This document shows positions 1 to 5,215 of a stretch of 5,344 bases of DNA, one piece after another. The translations under genes were made by a program, and so were the position numbers. Numbering within the stretch: the first letter of the stretch is position 1; each line of letters starts with the position of its first letter. The notes below the pieces were generated by a model, which was not told the origin of the DNA, did not search any database, and saw only the letters and a program-made list of their open reading frames with translations. Origin of the DNA: an uncultured Helicobacteraceae bacterium (lineage in GTDB: Bacteria > Campylobacterota > Campylobacteria > Campylobacterales > Helicobacteraceae); contig CAKVEH010000096.1 in NCBI GenBank assembly GCA_934728205.1, positions 1 to 5,344 of the forward strand, given 5' to 3'.

Positions 1-106
1 GAATCGTTTAGAATCTGTGGATAATAATAAAAGAAACGAAGCAGATTCTCTCAAAAATGGCACAGGTGGTGGATTAAACTATCTTAATGATGGGGATTTG
101 TTATGA
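1..106 (+). CDS. napG: NapG, C-terminal tail (partial; 5' end outside window)
   Basis: An open frame enters from the left edge (first whole codon at 2) and ends at TGA 104-106. Only 34 residues are visible. They are hydrophilic and rich in Asn, Asp and Gly, ending YLNDGDLL, and contain no cysteine, so all iron-sulfur clusters would lie upstream. The assignment rests mainly on context: the stop overlaps the napH start by 4 bp (ATGA), and napG directly precedes napH in Campylobacterota nap operons. In the family, NapG is a Tat-exported periplasmic ferredoxin-like protein with four [4Fe-4S] clusters. It works with NapH as a quinol dehydrogenase that passes electrons towards NapB and NapA, replacing NapC in this group. 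The tail alone is not diagnostic. Confidence 0.72.
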   Translation, partial: NRLESVDNNKRNEADSLKNGTGGGLNYLNDGDLL

Positions 107-1026
107 TGAAAGTAAGCAAATATAAGTATTTACTTTTGAGAAGATTCTCTCAAGTGGGGATTTTGTTGCTTTTTGTGCTTGCAAATTGCTCATTTGTAAG
201 CATTTCTCAAACACCGCATTTAGTGTTTCAAAGCGATATTTCTGGCTTTGTCGTGGGTGAGCGCAATCTCGCCATCACGAATCCAAAAGAAAAAATGTTG
301 CCACTCAATATTTTAGAGGGTGATTTGAGCTTTTCTAAAATAGCAGAAGTGATTCCGCTTAGCGACCCGCTAGCGTTTATGCAGATTTTTTTGGCTGGTG
401 GAGCGATTAGCTTTGATTTGTTGCTTGGTTTAGGCATAGTGCTTGGAATCTACGCATTATTTATGGGGCGCGGATTTTGTGCCTTTGTATGCCCTATCAA
501 TATGGTTGTGGATTTGGCGAATTATTTGCGCAGAGTGCTTCATATTGAAAACGCGCGCTTTCTTGGATTCTCGCGTAAGACGCGCTTTGTGATTTTAGGA
601 TTGGCGTTGGTGCTTTCATTTGCCTTTAGCGTGCTTGCTTGGGAAATGATAAGCCCTATTTCTATGCTTCATAGAGGCTTGGTGTTTGGTTTGGGCGTTG
701 GGTTTTTTGGAATCTTGGCGGTATTTTTGTTTGACTTATTTATGCTAAAAAATGGCTTTTGCGGGTATTTGTGTCCTTTGGGAGCGACTTATAGTCTTAT
801 TGGAGCGAGGTCGCTTTTACGCATTGAGCATAAGGTAGAGAACTGCACGCATTGTAGTGCGTGTGTGAAAATCTGCCCAGAAGCCCAAGTTTTAGATATG
901 ATAGGTAAGAAAAGTGCGCAAGTTACCAATATCGCGTGTATTAAATGCGGTCGTTGTATCGAAGTGTGCAATGACAATGCGCTTGGCTTTAATATTTTGA
1001 ATTTCAAAAAGGAGAGTGTAAAATGA
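103..1026 (+). CDS. napH: NapH, membrane quinol dehydrogenase subunit of periplasmic nitrate reductase
   Basis: This 307-residue polyferredoxin membrane protein is of usual NapH length. About four hydrophobic segments are visible (near residues 15-35, 96-120, 160-180 and 192-212). Two CX3CP motifs follow the second and fourth (C126/C130-P131 and C220/C224-P225); these are a NapH hallmark on the cytoplasmic side. The soluble C-terminus has two [4Fe-4S] motifs, C248-C251-C254-C258 followed by P, and C279-C282-C285-C289 followed by N. In the family, NapH oxidises menaquinol and hands electrons to NapG on the periplasmic side. Two adjacent ATGs (103 and 106) could start it; GGGGA at 92-96 is suitably spaced for either. 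The first overlaps the napG stop as ATGA, implying translational coupling. The gene also overlaps napB by 4 bp. Confidence 0.95.
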   Translation: MMKVSKYKYLLLRRFSQVGILLLFVLANCSFVSISQTPHLVFQSDISGFVVGERNLAITNPKEKMLPLNILEGDLSFSKIAEVIPLSDPLAFMQIFLAGGAISFDLLLGLGIVLGIYALFMGRGFCAFVCPINMVVDLANYLRRVLHIENARFLGFSRKTRFVILGLALVLSFAFSVLAWEMISPISMLHRGLVFGLGVGFFGILAVFLFDLFMLKNGFCGYLCPLGATYSLIGARSLLRIEHKVENCTHCSACVKICPEAQVLDMIGKKSAQVTNIACIKCGRCIEVCNDNALGFNILNFKKESVK

Positions 1027-1535
1027 AAAAGTTGTTGCTTTGTAATGTATGGATAGTCGCTCTTAGTGTAAGTTTGGCATTTGGACAAACACTTAAGAGT
1101 GATAGGGAAATTGGGTTAAGAAGTGCGCCACTTGATGGCGAGAGTGTCAAGCTCCAAGAGTATAAGTTTAGAGATAGCGCACCGGGTGAGAGTGAGCTTA
1201 TTGAGCGAGCTTTTACAAATGCTCCGCCGATGATTCCTCACGATATTACGGATTTAAGCGTTAATAAAGAGGATAATGCGTGTGTGATGTGCCACGATAG
1301 AAAGGTGGCAAAGGATATGGGTGCTACGCCTGTGCCAGCTTCACATATGTATGATTTGCGCGCAAAAAGACAGCTTAATAAAATCGCAGAATCTCGCTTT
1401 AATTGCACGGCTTGCCACGCACCACAAGCAAATGCAAAACCTTTAGTTAATAATAGCTTTGTCGCAGACTTTAAAAACGAAAAAGACAAAAAAAGGTCAA
1501 ATTTGCTTGAAGTTATCAATCAAGGTGTAAGGTAA
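1023..1535 (+). CDS. napB: NapB, periplasmic dihaem cytochrome c subunit of nitrate reductase
   Basis: The product has 170 residues. Residues 1-22 form a Sec signal peptide (MKK, a hydrophobic core, then AFG before Gln22). Two CXXCH haem-binding motifs are present: C87-V-M-C90-H91 and C128-T-A-C131-H132. Two further histidines sit in conserved NapB surroundings and are the likely distal haem ligands: H73 in PPMIPHDI and H108 in PASHMY. In the family, NapB carries electrons from the NapGH quinol dehydrogenase to the Mo-bisMGD and [4Fe-4S] subunit NapA in the periplasm. The ATG at 1023 overlaps the napH stop (ATGA) and has AAGGAG at 1009-1014, so coupled translation is likely. The C-terminal part after haem 2 is Lys/Asn-rich. 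The gene is followed by an 80-nt gap with a stem-loop. Confidence 0.96.
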   Translation: MKKLLLCNVWIVALSVSLAFGQTLKSDREIGLRSAPLDGESVKLQEYKFRDSAPGESELIERAFTNAPPMIPHDITDLSVNKEDNACVMCHDRKVAKDMGATPVPASHMYDLRAKRQLNKIAESRFNCTACHAPQANAKPLVNNSFVADFKNEKDKKRSNLLEVINQGVR

Positions 1536-1546
1536 GCTTCACAATC

Positions 1547-1593
1547 TAACCTTTAGGCATAAATAAGCACTTGGCTTATTTATGCAGAGGTTA
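1547..1593 (+). other. Two-tier RNA stem-loop between napB and napL
   Basis: The arms at 1557-1568 (GCATAAATAAGC) and 1574-1585 (GCTTATTTATGC) are perfect 12-bp complements around a 5-nt ACTTG loop. A second, outer 6-bp stem pairs TAACCT (1547-1552) with AGGTTA (1588-1593) across a small 4x2 internal loop. No T-run follows, so it is not a standard intrinsic terminator. It fills most of the only sizeable gap in the visible operon. It may be an mRNA processing or stability element, or an attenuator that sets napL-napD levels relative to napB. That role is inferred; only the pairing is seen. Confidence 0.75.
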
Positions 1594-1602
1594 AAATTAT
1601 AC

Positions 1603-1607
1603 AAAGG
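1603..1607 (+). promoter_or_regulatory. Ribosome binding site fixing the GTG start of napL
   Basis: AAAGG lies 8 nt before GTG 1616. The only ATG near the start (1637) would remove the lysines and half of the hydrophobic core of the signal peptide, so the GTG is preferred. The site lies 10 nt after the outer stem of the napB-napL hairpin and is left unpaired by it. Confidence 0.6.
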
Positions 1608-1615
1608 CGTGCAAA

Positions 1616-2605
1616 GTGAAAAAGTTCATTTGTGTTATGATAGTGTTTTGTGGAGGGTTGTTTGCTCTTGGTCCGAGTATAGTGTTAGATTCCAAAGAGG
1701 AAGTGAGCACGCTTAGACTTTTAGAGTTAAAAACACAATCCACCCCAAAGCTCTATGTCTCTACAAGTAGTGGCGTAGTGGATATTTATGACCTTAATGG
1801 AATCCTTGCTAAAAAATCACTCAAACCACTGCAAAGTATCAAACTCCCAAGCTATACAGATTTGTTTGATAATGTAATTGAGAGGAGAATATTTCACACA
1901 GATGTAAATAAAAATGGCGAGGCACTCATTGTCGCTTCAAATGCGACAAAGCGCGATTTGTTTTTACACAAAAATGGTAGGAGTGAAATCGTCATTAAAG
2001 ACTTAGATGTCGCTAAGGCATTATGGATTGATGAGAATATTTTTGCCGTTGGGTTCGTGGGTAATGAAGTGTGGATAGTAGATTCCAAAAGTGGTAAAGT
2101 GCTTAATAAGCGCAAGGTAGCTATTTATCGCTTTAGTGATATGGTGCTTAATCGCAAGGATAATTTGCTTTATACCACAGGAGAATCTGGAGCAATTTAC
2201 GCGCTTGATTGTAGTAATGTAAATTTGGTTGCGAAGTTTGATGGCGTGCATAAGGATAATATTTTCGCACTTGGCTTTGCTGATAATGTGTTAGTAAGTG
2301 GGGGAATGGATAAAAGGCTAGCTACTTATGAAATAAAATCTCAAGGCAAAGTAGCGGAGCTAAAGGAAGTCTTGCGTTCAAACTTTCTTATATACAGCGT
2401 TGCCATAAGCGAAGATTCTCAATATATCGCATATATGAGTGATGAGAGTGGCGAAATCTCTGTGCTAAAGGGGAAAGATGAAGTGGCAAAGCTAAATGGC
2501 ATTGATGCGTTGCCTAACACTATTATTTTTTATAAGAACTATATTATTGTGGGTGTTGATAGCAAGAAAATTTATTTTTTTGATATAAAAAATGCGTTAC
2601 AATAA
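1616..2605 (+). CDS. napL: NapL, exported WD40-like beta-propeller protein of the nap operon
   Basis: The product has 329 residues and starts at GTG 1616. Residues 1-17 look like a Sec signal peptide (MKK, hydrophobic core, LFA before Leu18). Cys12 is preceded by Phe, so a lipobox is unlikely. The mature part is made of degenerate propeller blades: GVVDIYDL near 53-60, GNEVWIVDSKSGKVL near 149-163, and SGAIYALD near 191-198. The best WD40-like stretch is about 210-241, with His212, FALGF, LVSGGMDKRL and Tyr238. SGEISVL (278-284) and KKIYFFDI (317-324) complete the set. NapL is found in Campylobacterota nap operons between napB (or napF) and napD; its role is not settled. A periplasmic scaffold or maturation role is conceivable from the fold. 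No cysteine pair or haem motif points to electron transfer. The napD start is 32 nt downstream of its stop. Confidence 0.88.
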   Translation: MKKFICVMIVFCGGLFALGPSIVLDSKEEVSTLRLLELKTQSTPKLYVSTSSGVVDIYDLNGILAKKSLKPLQSIKLPSYTDLFDNVIERRIFHTDVNKNGEALIVASNATKRDLFLHKNGRSEIVIKDLDVAKALWIDENIFAVGFVGNEVWIVDSKSGKVLNKRKVAIYRFSDMVLNRKDNLLYTTGESGAIYALDCSNVNLVAKFDGVHKDNIFALGFADNVLVSGGMDKRLATYEIKSQGKVAELKEVLRSNFLIYSVAISEDSQYIAYMSDESGEISVLKGKDEVAKLNGIDALPNTIIFYKNYIIVGVDSKKIYFFDIKNALQ

Positions 2606-2637
2606 CAACGCCAAAATCCTAAACGCGAGGAAGGAAT

Positions 2638-2994
2638 ATGAATGTTTCAAGTATTATCATTCGGGCAAAACGAGATGATTGGGAGAATCTACTAGATGAG
2701 ATTAACGCCATTACGCATACGCAAGTCGCACTAGATGAGAGAGATAAGGGACTCATCATCGCCACCATAGAAGCCCCAAATACTAAAGAAGACATACAAT
2801 CTTTAGAACAAATCACCAAACTTAAAGGTGTGGCGAGCGCGGATATGCACCTCACCTATAATGAAGAGGAGCTTAAGGATTGCCAGCTTTCAATGAGAGA
2901 TTCTGCTAAGACTATGGAGCTTATTGATACAAAAGCTATTGATGAAATCACTTATTCAGGCGATGTGAATACCTTTATTGAAAAGAAATTTTAA
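2638..2994 (+). CDS. napD: NapD, cytoplasmic chaperone for NapA maturation
   Basis: The product has 118 residues, no signal peptide and no membrane segment. The first ~75 residues follow the NapD pattern: a strand NVSSIIIRA, helix DWENLLDEINAI, strand TQVALDE, strand GLIIATIEA, helix IQSLEQITKLKGV, then ADMHLTY. This gives the ferredoxin-like split beta-alpha-beta fold. In the family, NapD binds the twin-arginine signal peptide of NapA and delays export until the molybdenum cofactor is inserted. About 40 residues after residue 75 extend beyond the short E. coli NapD (under 90 residues); a longer tail appears usual in Campylobacterota. The ATG at 2638 is preceded by AGGAAGGA (2628-2635). It is the last nap gene visible; 114 nt separate it from the transporter and no intrinsic terminator is evident. 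Confidence 0.9.
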   Translation: MNVSSIIIRAKRDDWENLLDEINAITHTQVALDERDKGLIIATIEAPNTKEDIQSLEQITKLKGVASADMHLTYNEEELKDCQLSMRDSAKTMELIDTKAIDEITYSGDVNTFIEKKF

Positions 2995-3026
2995 CACCTA
3001 TCAATCTTTGGTAAGTTTTTAATAAT

Positions 3027-3033
3027 TATAGAT
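3027..3033 (+). promoter_or_regulatory. Possible -10 element for the transporter gene
   Basis: TATAGAT lies downstream of T-rich DNA (GTAAGTTTTTAATAATTA), resembling the Campylobacterota sigma-70 style in which a T-rich stretch replaces the -35 box. A start near 3040 would leave a leader of about 70 nt before ATG 3109. This is a match by eye to a loose consensus; read-through from napD is the alternative. Confidence 0.3.
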
Positions 3034-3040
3034 TCTTTAC

Positions 3041-3064
3041 TAAGCACACAATTTGCTTAAGCAA
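3041..3064. repeat. Palindrome and overlapping inverted repeat upstream of the transporter
   Basis: TTGCTTAAGCAA at 3053-3064 is a perfect 12-bp palindrome. Its left half also pairs with TAAGCA at 3041-3046 (against TGCTTA 3054-3059) to make a 6-bp hairpin with a 7-nt loop. Lying just downstream of the candidate -10, it could be an operator. The short arms and AT-rich setting make chance a real possibility. Confidence 0.35.
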
Positions 3065-3108
3065 CATTACTATTTTGCATTCAACCATAAACAATCCTAA
3101 GGAGCAAT

Positions 3109-4539
3109 ATGCACTTCAAGTGGCGAGCGAGACGACATAGCACACATAATGAGCACGGCGCAAAATTTGCCCTCAAAGGCGCGTTTGCTATCTCACTTGG
3201 ACTTGCGTTTGCGCTTTTGTGCGCGATTATCACTGCGTTAGTGAGTATTTTTTCTTTTGATGCGAGCGTGCAGGTGGGCGCGTTTGTAGGCATTCTTGCA
3301 CTGCTTATAATCTTATGGACAAATCAAGCCCTGCCTCTTGGCATAGTCTCGCTCCTGCCTATCGTGCTTTTCCCTGCGTTTGGGATTTTAGATGTCAAAT
3401 CCGCTGCAAGCAATTACGCAAATCCGATTATTTTTTTATTTTTGGGCGGATTTATGCTCGCCACTGCGGTGGAAAAAATCGGGCTTCATAGAATCATCGC
3501 CAAATCCTTTTTAAGCCATTTCCCTCCCACTCCAAAGGGCGTGATTACCGCGCTTGGCGTGGCTAGCGTGGCGTTAGGCAGTGCGCTATCAAACTCCACC
3601 GTTGCGCTATTGCTTATCCCTGTGGCGTTGTCCGTTTCAAATGATGAGGTGCTAAAAACGCGCTTTTTGCTTAGCGTGGCGTTTGGGGCGAGCATTAGCG
3701 GGATTACCACGCCTATTGGCACACCGCCAAACCTCATTTTTATCGGCTTTTTAGAGACGGTGGGGTTTGAGGGCATAGGCTTTATGACTTGGATTATGAT
3801 GATGCTCCCTCTCACCATCTCAATGCTCTATGCAATGGTGAAAATCCTCTCTTTTGGTTTGCCAAATGACACGCTTCAAATCGAGGTGTTTAAAGAAATT
3901 AGCGTGAGTTTTGCGCATAAGCGATTGCTTGTTATGCTTGGCTGTTTGCTACTTTTACTTCTTTTAAATTCCCCGATTAAGCCATTTTATAATGGCTTAG
4001 GGCTAAATGAAAATGCGGTGTTGTTGCTTTTTGGGCTACTTATGTTTGTGCCAAAGTTAGGCTTTTTGCAGTGGGAAGATTCTAAGCAGATTCCCTATGA
4101 GATTAACTTTTTGTTTGGAGCGGGATTTTGCGTGGCTATGGCGATTTCGGAGATGCACTTAGGGAGTGCGTTTGCACCGATTTTTAGCTATCTTTCAAGT
4201 TTGCCTATTCTTGTGTTTATCCTGCTTTTGTGCCTGCTTGTGCTGACTTTGAGTATGTTTATTAGCTCCACCGCGCTTATTGCGATTTTGCTCTCCATCA
4301 TTTTTGCCTCTACAAAGGGGTTTTTAGACCCCCAAATGCAAAGCCTTGTGATGCTTATTGCCACTATTTGCGTGGGCTTTAGCTTTATGTTTCCCATCTC
4401 TACACCACCAAATGCGATTGTCTTTAGCAAGGGCGGGATAAAGATTTGGGATATGTTTCGCTTTGGGATAGTCTTAAGCGGGGTGGGAATCGTGCTTCTT
4501 ATCGCCTTTGCAATGCTGTATTGGCGATGGTTTTTGTAA
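3109..4539 (+). CDS. SLC13/DASS-family anion (probably di/tricarboxylate) transporter
   Basis: This 476-residue, strongly hydrophobic inner-membrane protein is of normal DASS length. Signatures of the divalent anion:Na+ symporter family occur in the expected inverted-repeat order. They are FLFLGGFMLATAVEKIGLHR (109-128), then ALSNSTVA (159-166), then ITTPIGTPPNLIF (199-211). In the second half come NFLFGAGF (333-340), FISSTALIAI (384-393) and PISTPPNAIVFS (429-440). These helix-hairpin tips and adjoining loops form the Na+ and carboxylate sites in the VcINDY structure. Likely substrates are C4-dicarboxylates or citrate; sulfate or another anion cannot be excluded. Both SNT-type tripeptides deviate (SNS at 161-163, SST at 386-388). 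The ATG at 3109 has TAAGGAG at 3098-3104. A basic N-terminus precedes the first helix (about 24-48). The codons are noticeably richer in GCG and GCGC words than those of napL. Confidence 0.9.
   Translation: MHFKWRARRHSTHNEHGAKFALKGAFAISLGLAFALLCAIITALVSIFSFDASVQVGAFVGILALLIILWTNQALPLGIVSLLPIVLFPAFGILDVKSAASNYANPIIFLFLGGFMLATAVEKIGLHRIIAKSFLSHFPPTPKGVITALGVASVALGSALSNSTVALLLIPVALSVSNDEVLKTRFLLSVAFGASISGITTPIGTPPNLIFIGFLETVGFEGIGFMTWIMMMLPLTISMLYAMVKILSFGLPNDTLQIEVFKEISVSFAHKRLLVMLGCLLLLLLLNSPIKPFYNGLGLNENAVLLLFGLLMFVPKLGFLQWEDSKQIPYEINFLFGAGFCVAMAISEMHLGSAFAPIFSYLSSLPILVFILLLCLLVLTLSMFISSTALIAILLSIIFASTKGFLDPQMQSLVMLIATICVGFSFMFPISTPPNAIVFSKGGIKIWDMFRFGIVLSGVGIVLLIAFAMLYWRWFL
3977..4000 (+). 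repeat. Perfect hairpin inside the transporter coding sequence
   Basis: TAAGCCATT (3978-3986) and AATGGCTTA (3991-3999) are exact complements around a TTAT loop; a U-G pair (3977/4000) can extend the stem to 10. It encodes the loop KPFYNGLG (residues 291-298) between two hydrophobic segments. There is no T-run after it. It may affect translation or mRNA stability, or be chance. Confidence 0.5.
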
Positions 4540-4648
4540 TGAGTTTGGGAATCGGTGAGCGTGATTTGGCGAGCTTTAAATCTTAAAAATGTAAAAATGT
4601 AGACAGTTTAGATTTTTACTTTTAAGTATAAAATTTGACTTTTTGGCG

Positions 4649-4654
4649 TATAAT
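4649..4654 (+). promoter_or_regulatory. Sigma-70 -10 box (TATAAT) of the toxin-antitoxin operon
   Basis: A consensus TATAAT is preceded by T-rich DNA with no good -35 box at 17-nt spacing; TTGACT at 4635-4640 is only 8 nt away. This is typical of Campylobacterota promoters. Transcription should start near 4660-4662, about 20 nt before ATG 4682. The small inverted pair TTGC (4657-4660) / GCAA (4667-4670) spans the predicted start and could be part of an operator. Confidence 0.65.
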
Positions 4655-4671
4655 TCTTGCATTTTAGCAAA

Positions 4672-4676
4672 AAGGA
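4672..4676 (+). promoter_or_regulatory. Ribosome binding site selecting ATG 4682 for the antitoxin
   Basis: AAGGA lies 5 nt before ATG 4682. An in-frame TTG at 4643 would extend the protein by 13 residues, but it lies upstream of the -10 box and so outside the predicted transcript. Confidence 0.65.
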
Positions 4677-4681
4677 TAAAA

Positions 4682-4930
4682 ATGACTTCGCTACATATAC
4701 AAGCAAATTTAGACGCAAACGCACTTGATATGCTGACAAACCTTGCGCTAAAACTAGACCCAAACGCTACAATCACACAAGATTCGCCCTATCAGCTTAG
4801 CCAAAATGACGAAAGCCGCCTAAAAGAAACGCTAGAACTACGCAAACAAGGAAAACTACAATATCATTCACTTAAAGAATCAAAAGCCATTAGTGAGCAA
4901 CATTTGGAAAATCTAGGTGCAAAGTTATAA
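4682..4930 (+). CDS. Antitoxin of a type II toxin-antitoxin pair (putative)
   Basis: The product is a small soluble protein of 82 residues. The N-terminal part is a short strand (LHIQANL) followed by a helix (ANALDMLTNLALKL), then a linker rich in Asp, Asn, Gln and Thr. The C-terminal part (about 44-78) is charged and helical: SRLKETLELRKQGKLQYHSL and then EQHLENL. Such an acidic and basic amphipathic tail is what RelB/StbD-like antitoxins use to wrap around a RelE/ParE toxin. I see no clear ribbon-helix-helix, AbrB or Phd fold at the N-terminus, so the DNA-binding mode is uncertain. The call rests on size, tail, order (antitoxin first), and a 14-bp overlap with a recognisable toxin. The coding strand is A- and C-rich, unlike the G- and T-rich napH and transporter genes. 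Confidence 0.7.
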   Translation: MTSLHIQANLDANALDMLTNLALKLDPNATITQDSPYQLSQNDESRLKETLELRKQGKLQYHSLKESKAISEQHLENLGAKL

Positions 4931-5210
4931 TATCATAATTGCTAAGCGTTTTACCGATGAGCTATGCGAGATTTTAGGCTTTATCACAATATCAAATCCA
5001 AGCCAAGCCACTAAATTTAACAATGAAATTTATGCCAAAATCGCAACACTTAATGTAAATCCGTATCGTTGCCGTGCAAATACAATAACAAATGATAAAA
5101 GCGTGCGTGATATGATTTTCAAAGGTTATGTTGTAGTATTTGCTATCGATGAACCTACAAAATGCGTAGAGATTTTAGGAATCTATAAAAACAATCTTTG
5201 GAAAGTATAA
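4917..5210 (+). CDS. RelE/ParE-superfamily toxin
   Basis: The product has 97 residues, normal for the superfamily. The order matches the fold: strand SYNIIIAKRF, a helical hairpin (TDELCEILGFI and SQATKFNNEIYAKIATL), the turn NPYRCRA (48-54), then strands VRDMIFKG, YVVVFAID and CVEILGIYKNN. Basic residues R51, R53, R64 and K69 fall where the family has conserved Arg/Lys. Family members either cleave mRNA on ribosomes (RelE-like) or poison gyrase (ParE-like); the sequence does not decide which. The start is GTG 4917, inside the antitoxin gene (overlap 4917-4930), with GGAAA at 4906-4910; no ATG follows until well inside the fold, so the GTG is favoured. Overlap implies coupled translation. The stop lies 5 nt from the stop of the opposing gene. 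Confidence 0.85.
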   Translation: MQSYNIIIAKRFTDELCEILGFITISNPSQATKFNNEIYAKIATLNVNPYRCRANTITNDKSVRDMIFKGYVVVFAIDEPTKCVEILGIYKNNLWKV

Positions 5211-5215
5211 AGCAT

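Larger units (their letters stand above)
4540..4681 (+). promoter_or_regulatory. Intergenic control region of the toxin-antitoxin module
   Basis: These 142 nt hold no gene. TAAAAATG occurs twice in tandem (4584-4591 and 4592-4599). GTAAAAAT (4591-4598) is an exact complement of ATTTTTAC (4612-4619) across 13 nt. AAATCT (4578-4583) and AGATTT (4610-4615) form an alternative pair. Next come the T-rich stretch and TATAAT box. These repeats sit just upstream of the -10, where a self-repressing antitoxin or toxin-antitoxin complex would usually bind. The same pairing, followed by T-rich DNA, could be a weak terminator for the transporter. Function is inferred. Confidence 0.4.

Noticed and set aside
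386..392. Seven-base T runs (386-392, 2575-2581, 3431-3437) as phase-variable slippage sites
   Set aside because: They are short for phase variation, all frames are intact, and no long G/C tract or dinucleotide repeat occurs in the window.
1594..1603. AT-rich AAATTATACA as a promoter -10 for napL
   Set aside because: Transcription would start at about 1610, after the AAAGG ribosome binding site (1603-1607), leaving napL without it; operon transcription from upstream is simpler.
1626..1651. NapL as a lipoprotein through Cys12
   Set aside because: The residue before the cysteine is Phe, not Gly, Ala or Ser, so the lipobox rule is not met; a signal peptidase I site after Ala17 is more likely.
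2594..2611. GCGTT/AACGC inverted pair over the napL stop as a terminator
   Set aside because: The stem is only 5 bp with an 8-nt loop and no T-run, and napD follows at once with a good ribosome binding site.
3486..3818. Long minus-strand open frames opposite the transporter and nap genes
   Set aside because: They lie wholly over strongly supported + strand genes, show no family pattern, and are explained as shadows of the coding strand.
4643..4681. N-terminal extension of the antitoxin from TTG 4643
   Set aside because: It would span the TATAAT box and predicted transcription start; ATG 4682 has a good AAGGA site and fits the promoter.
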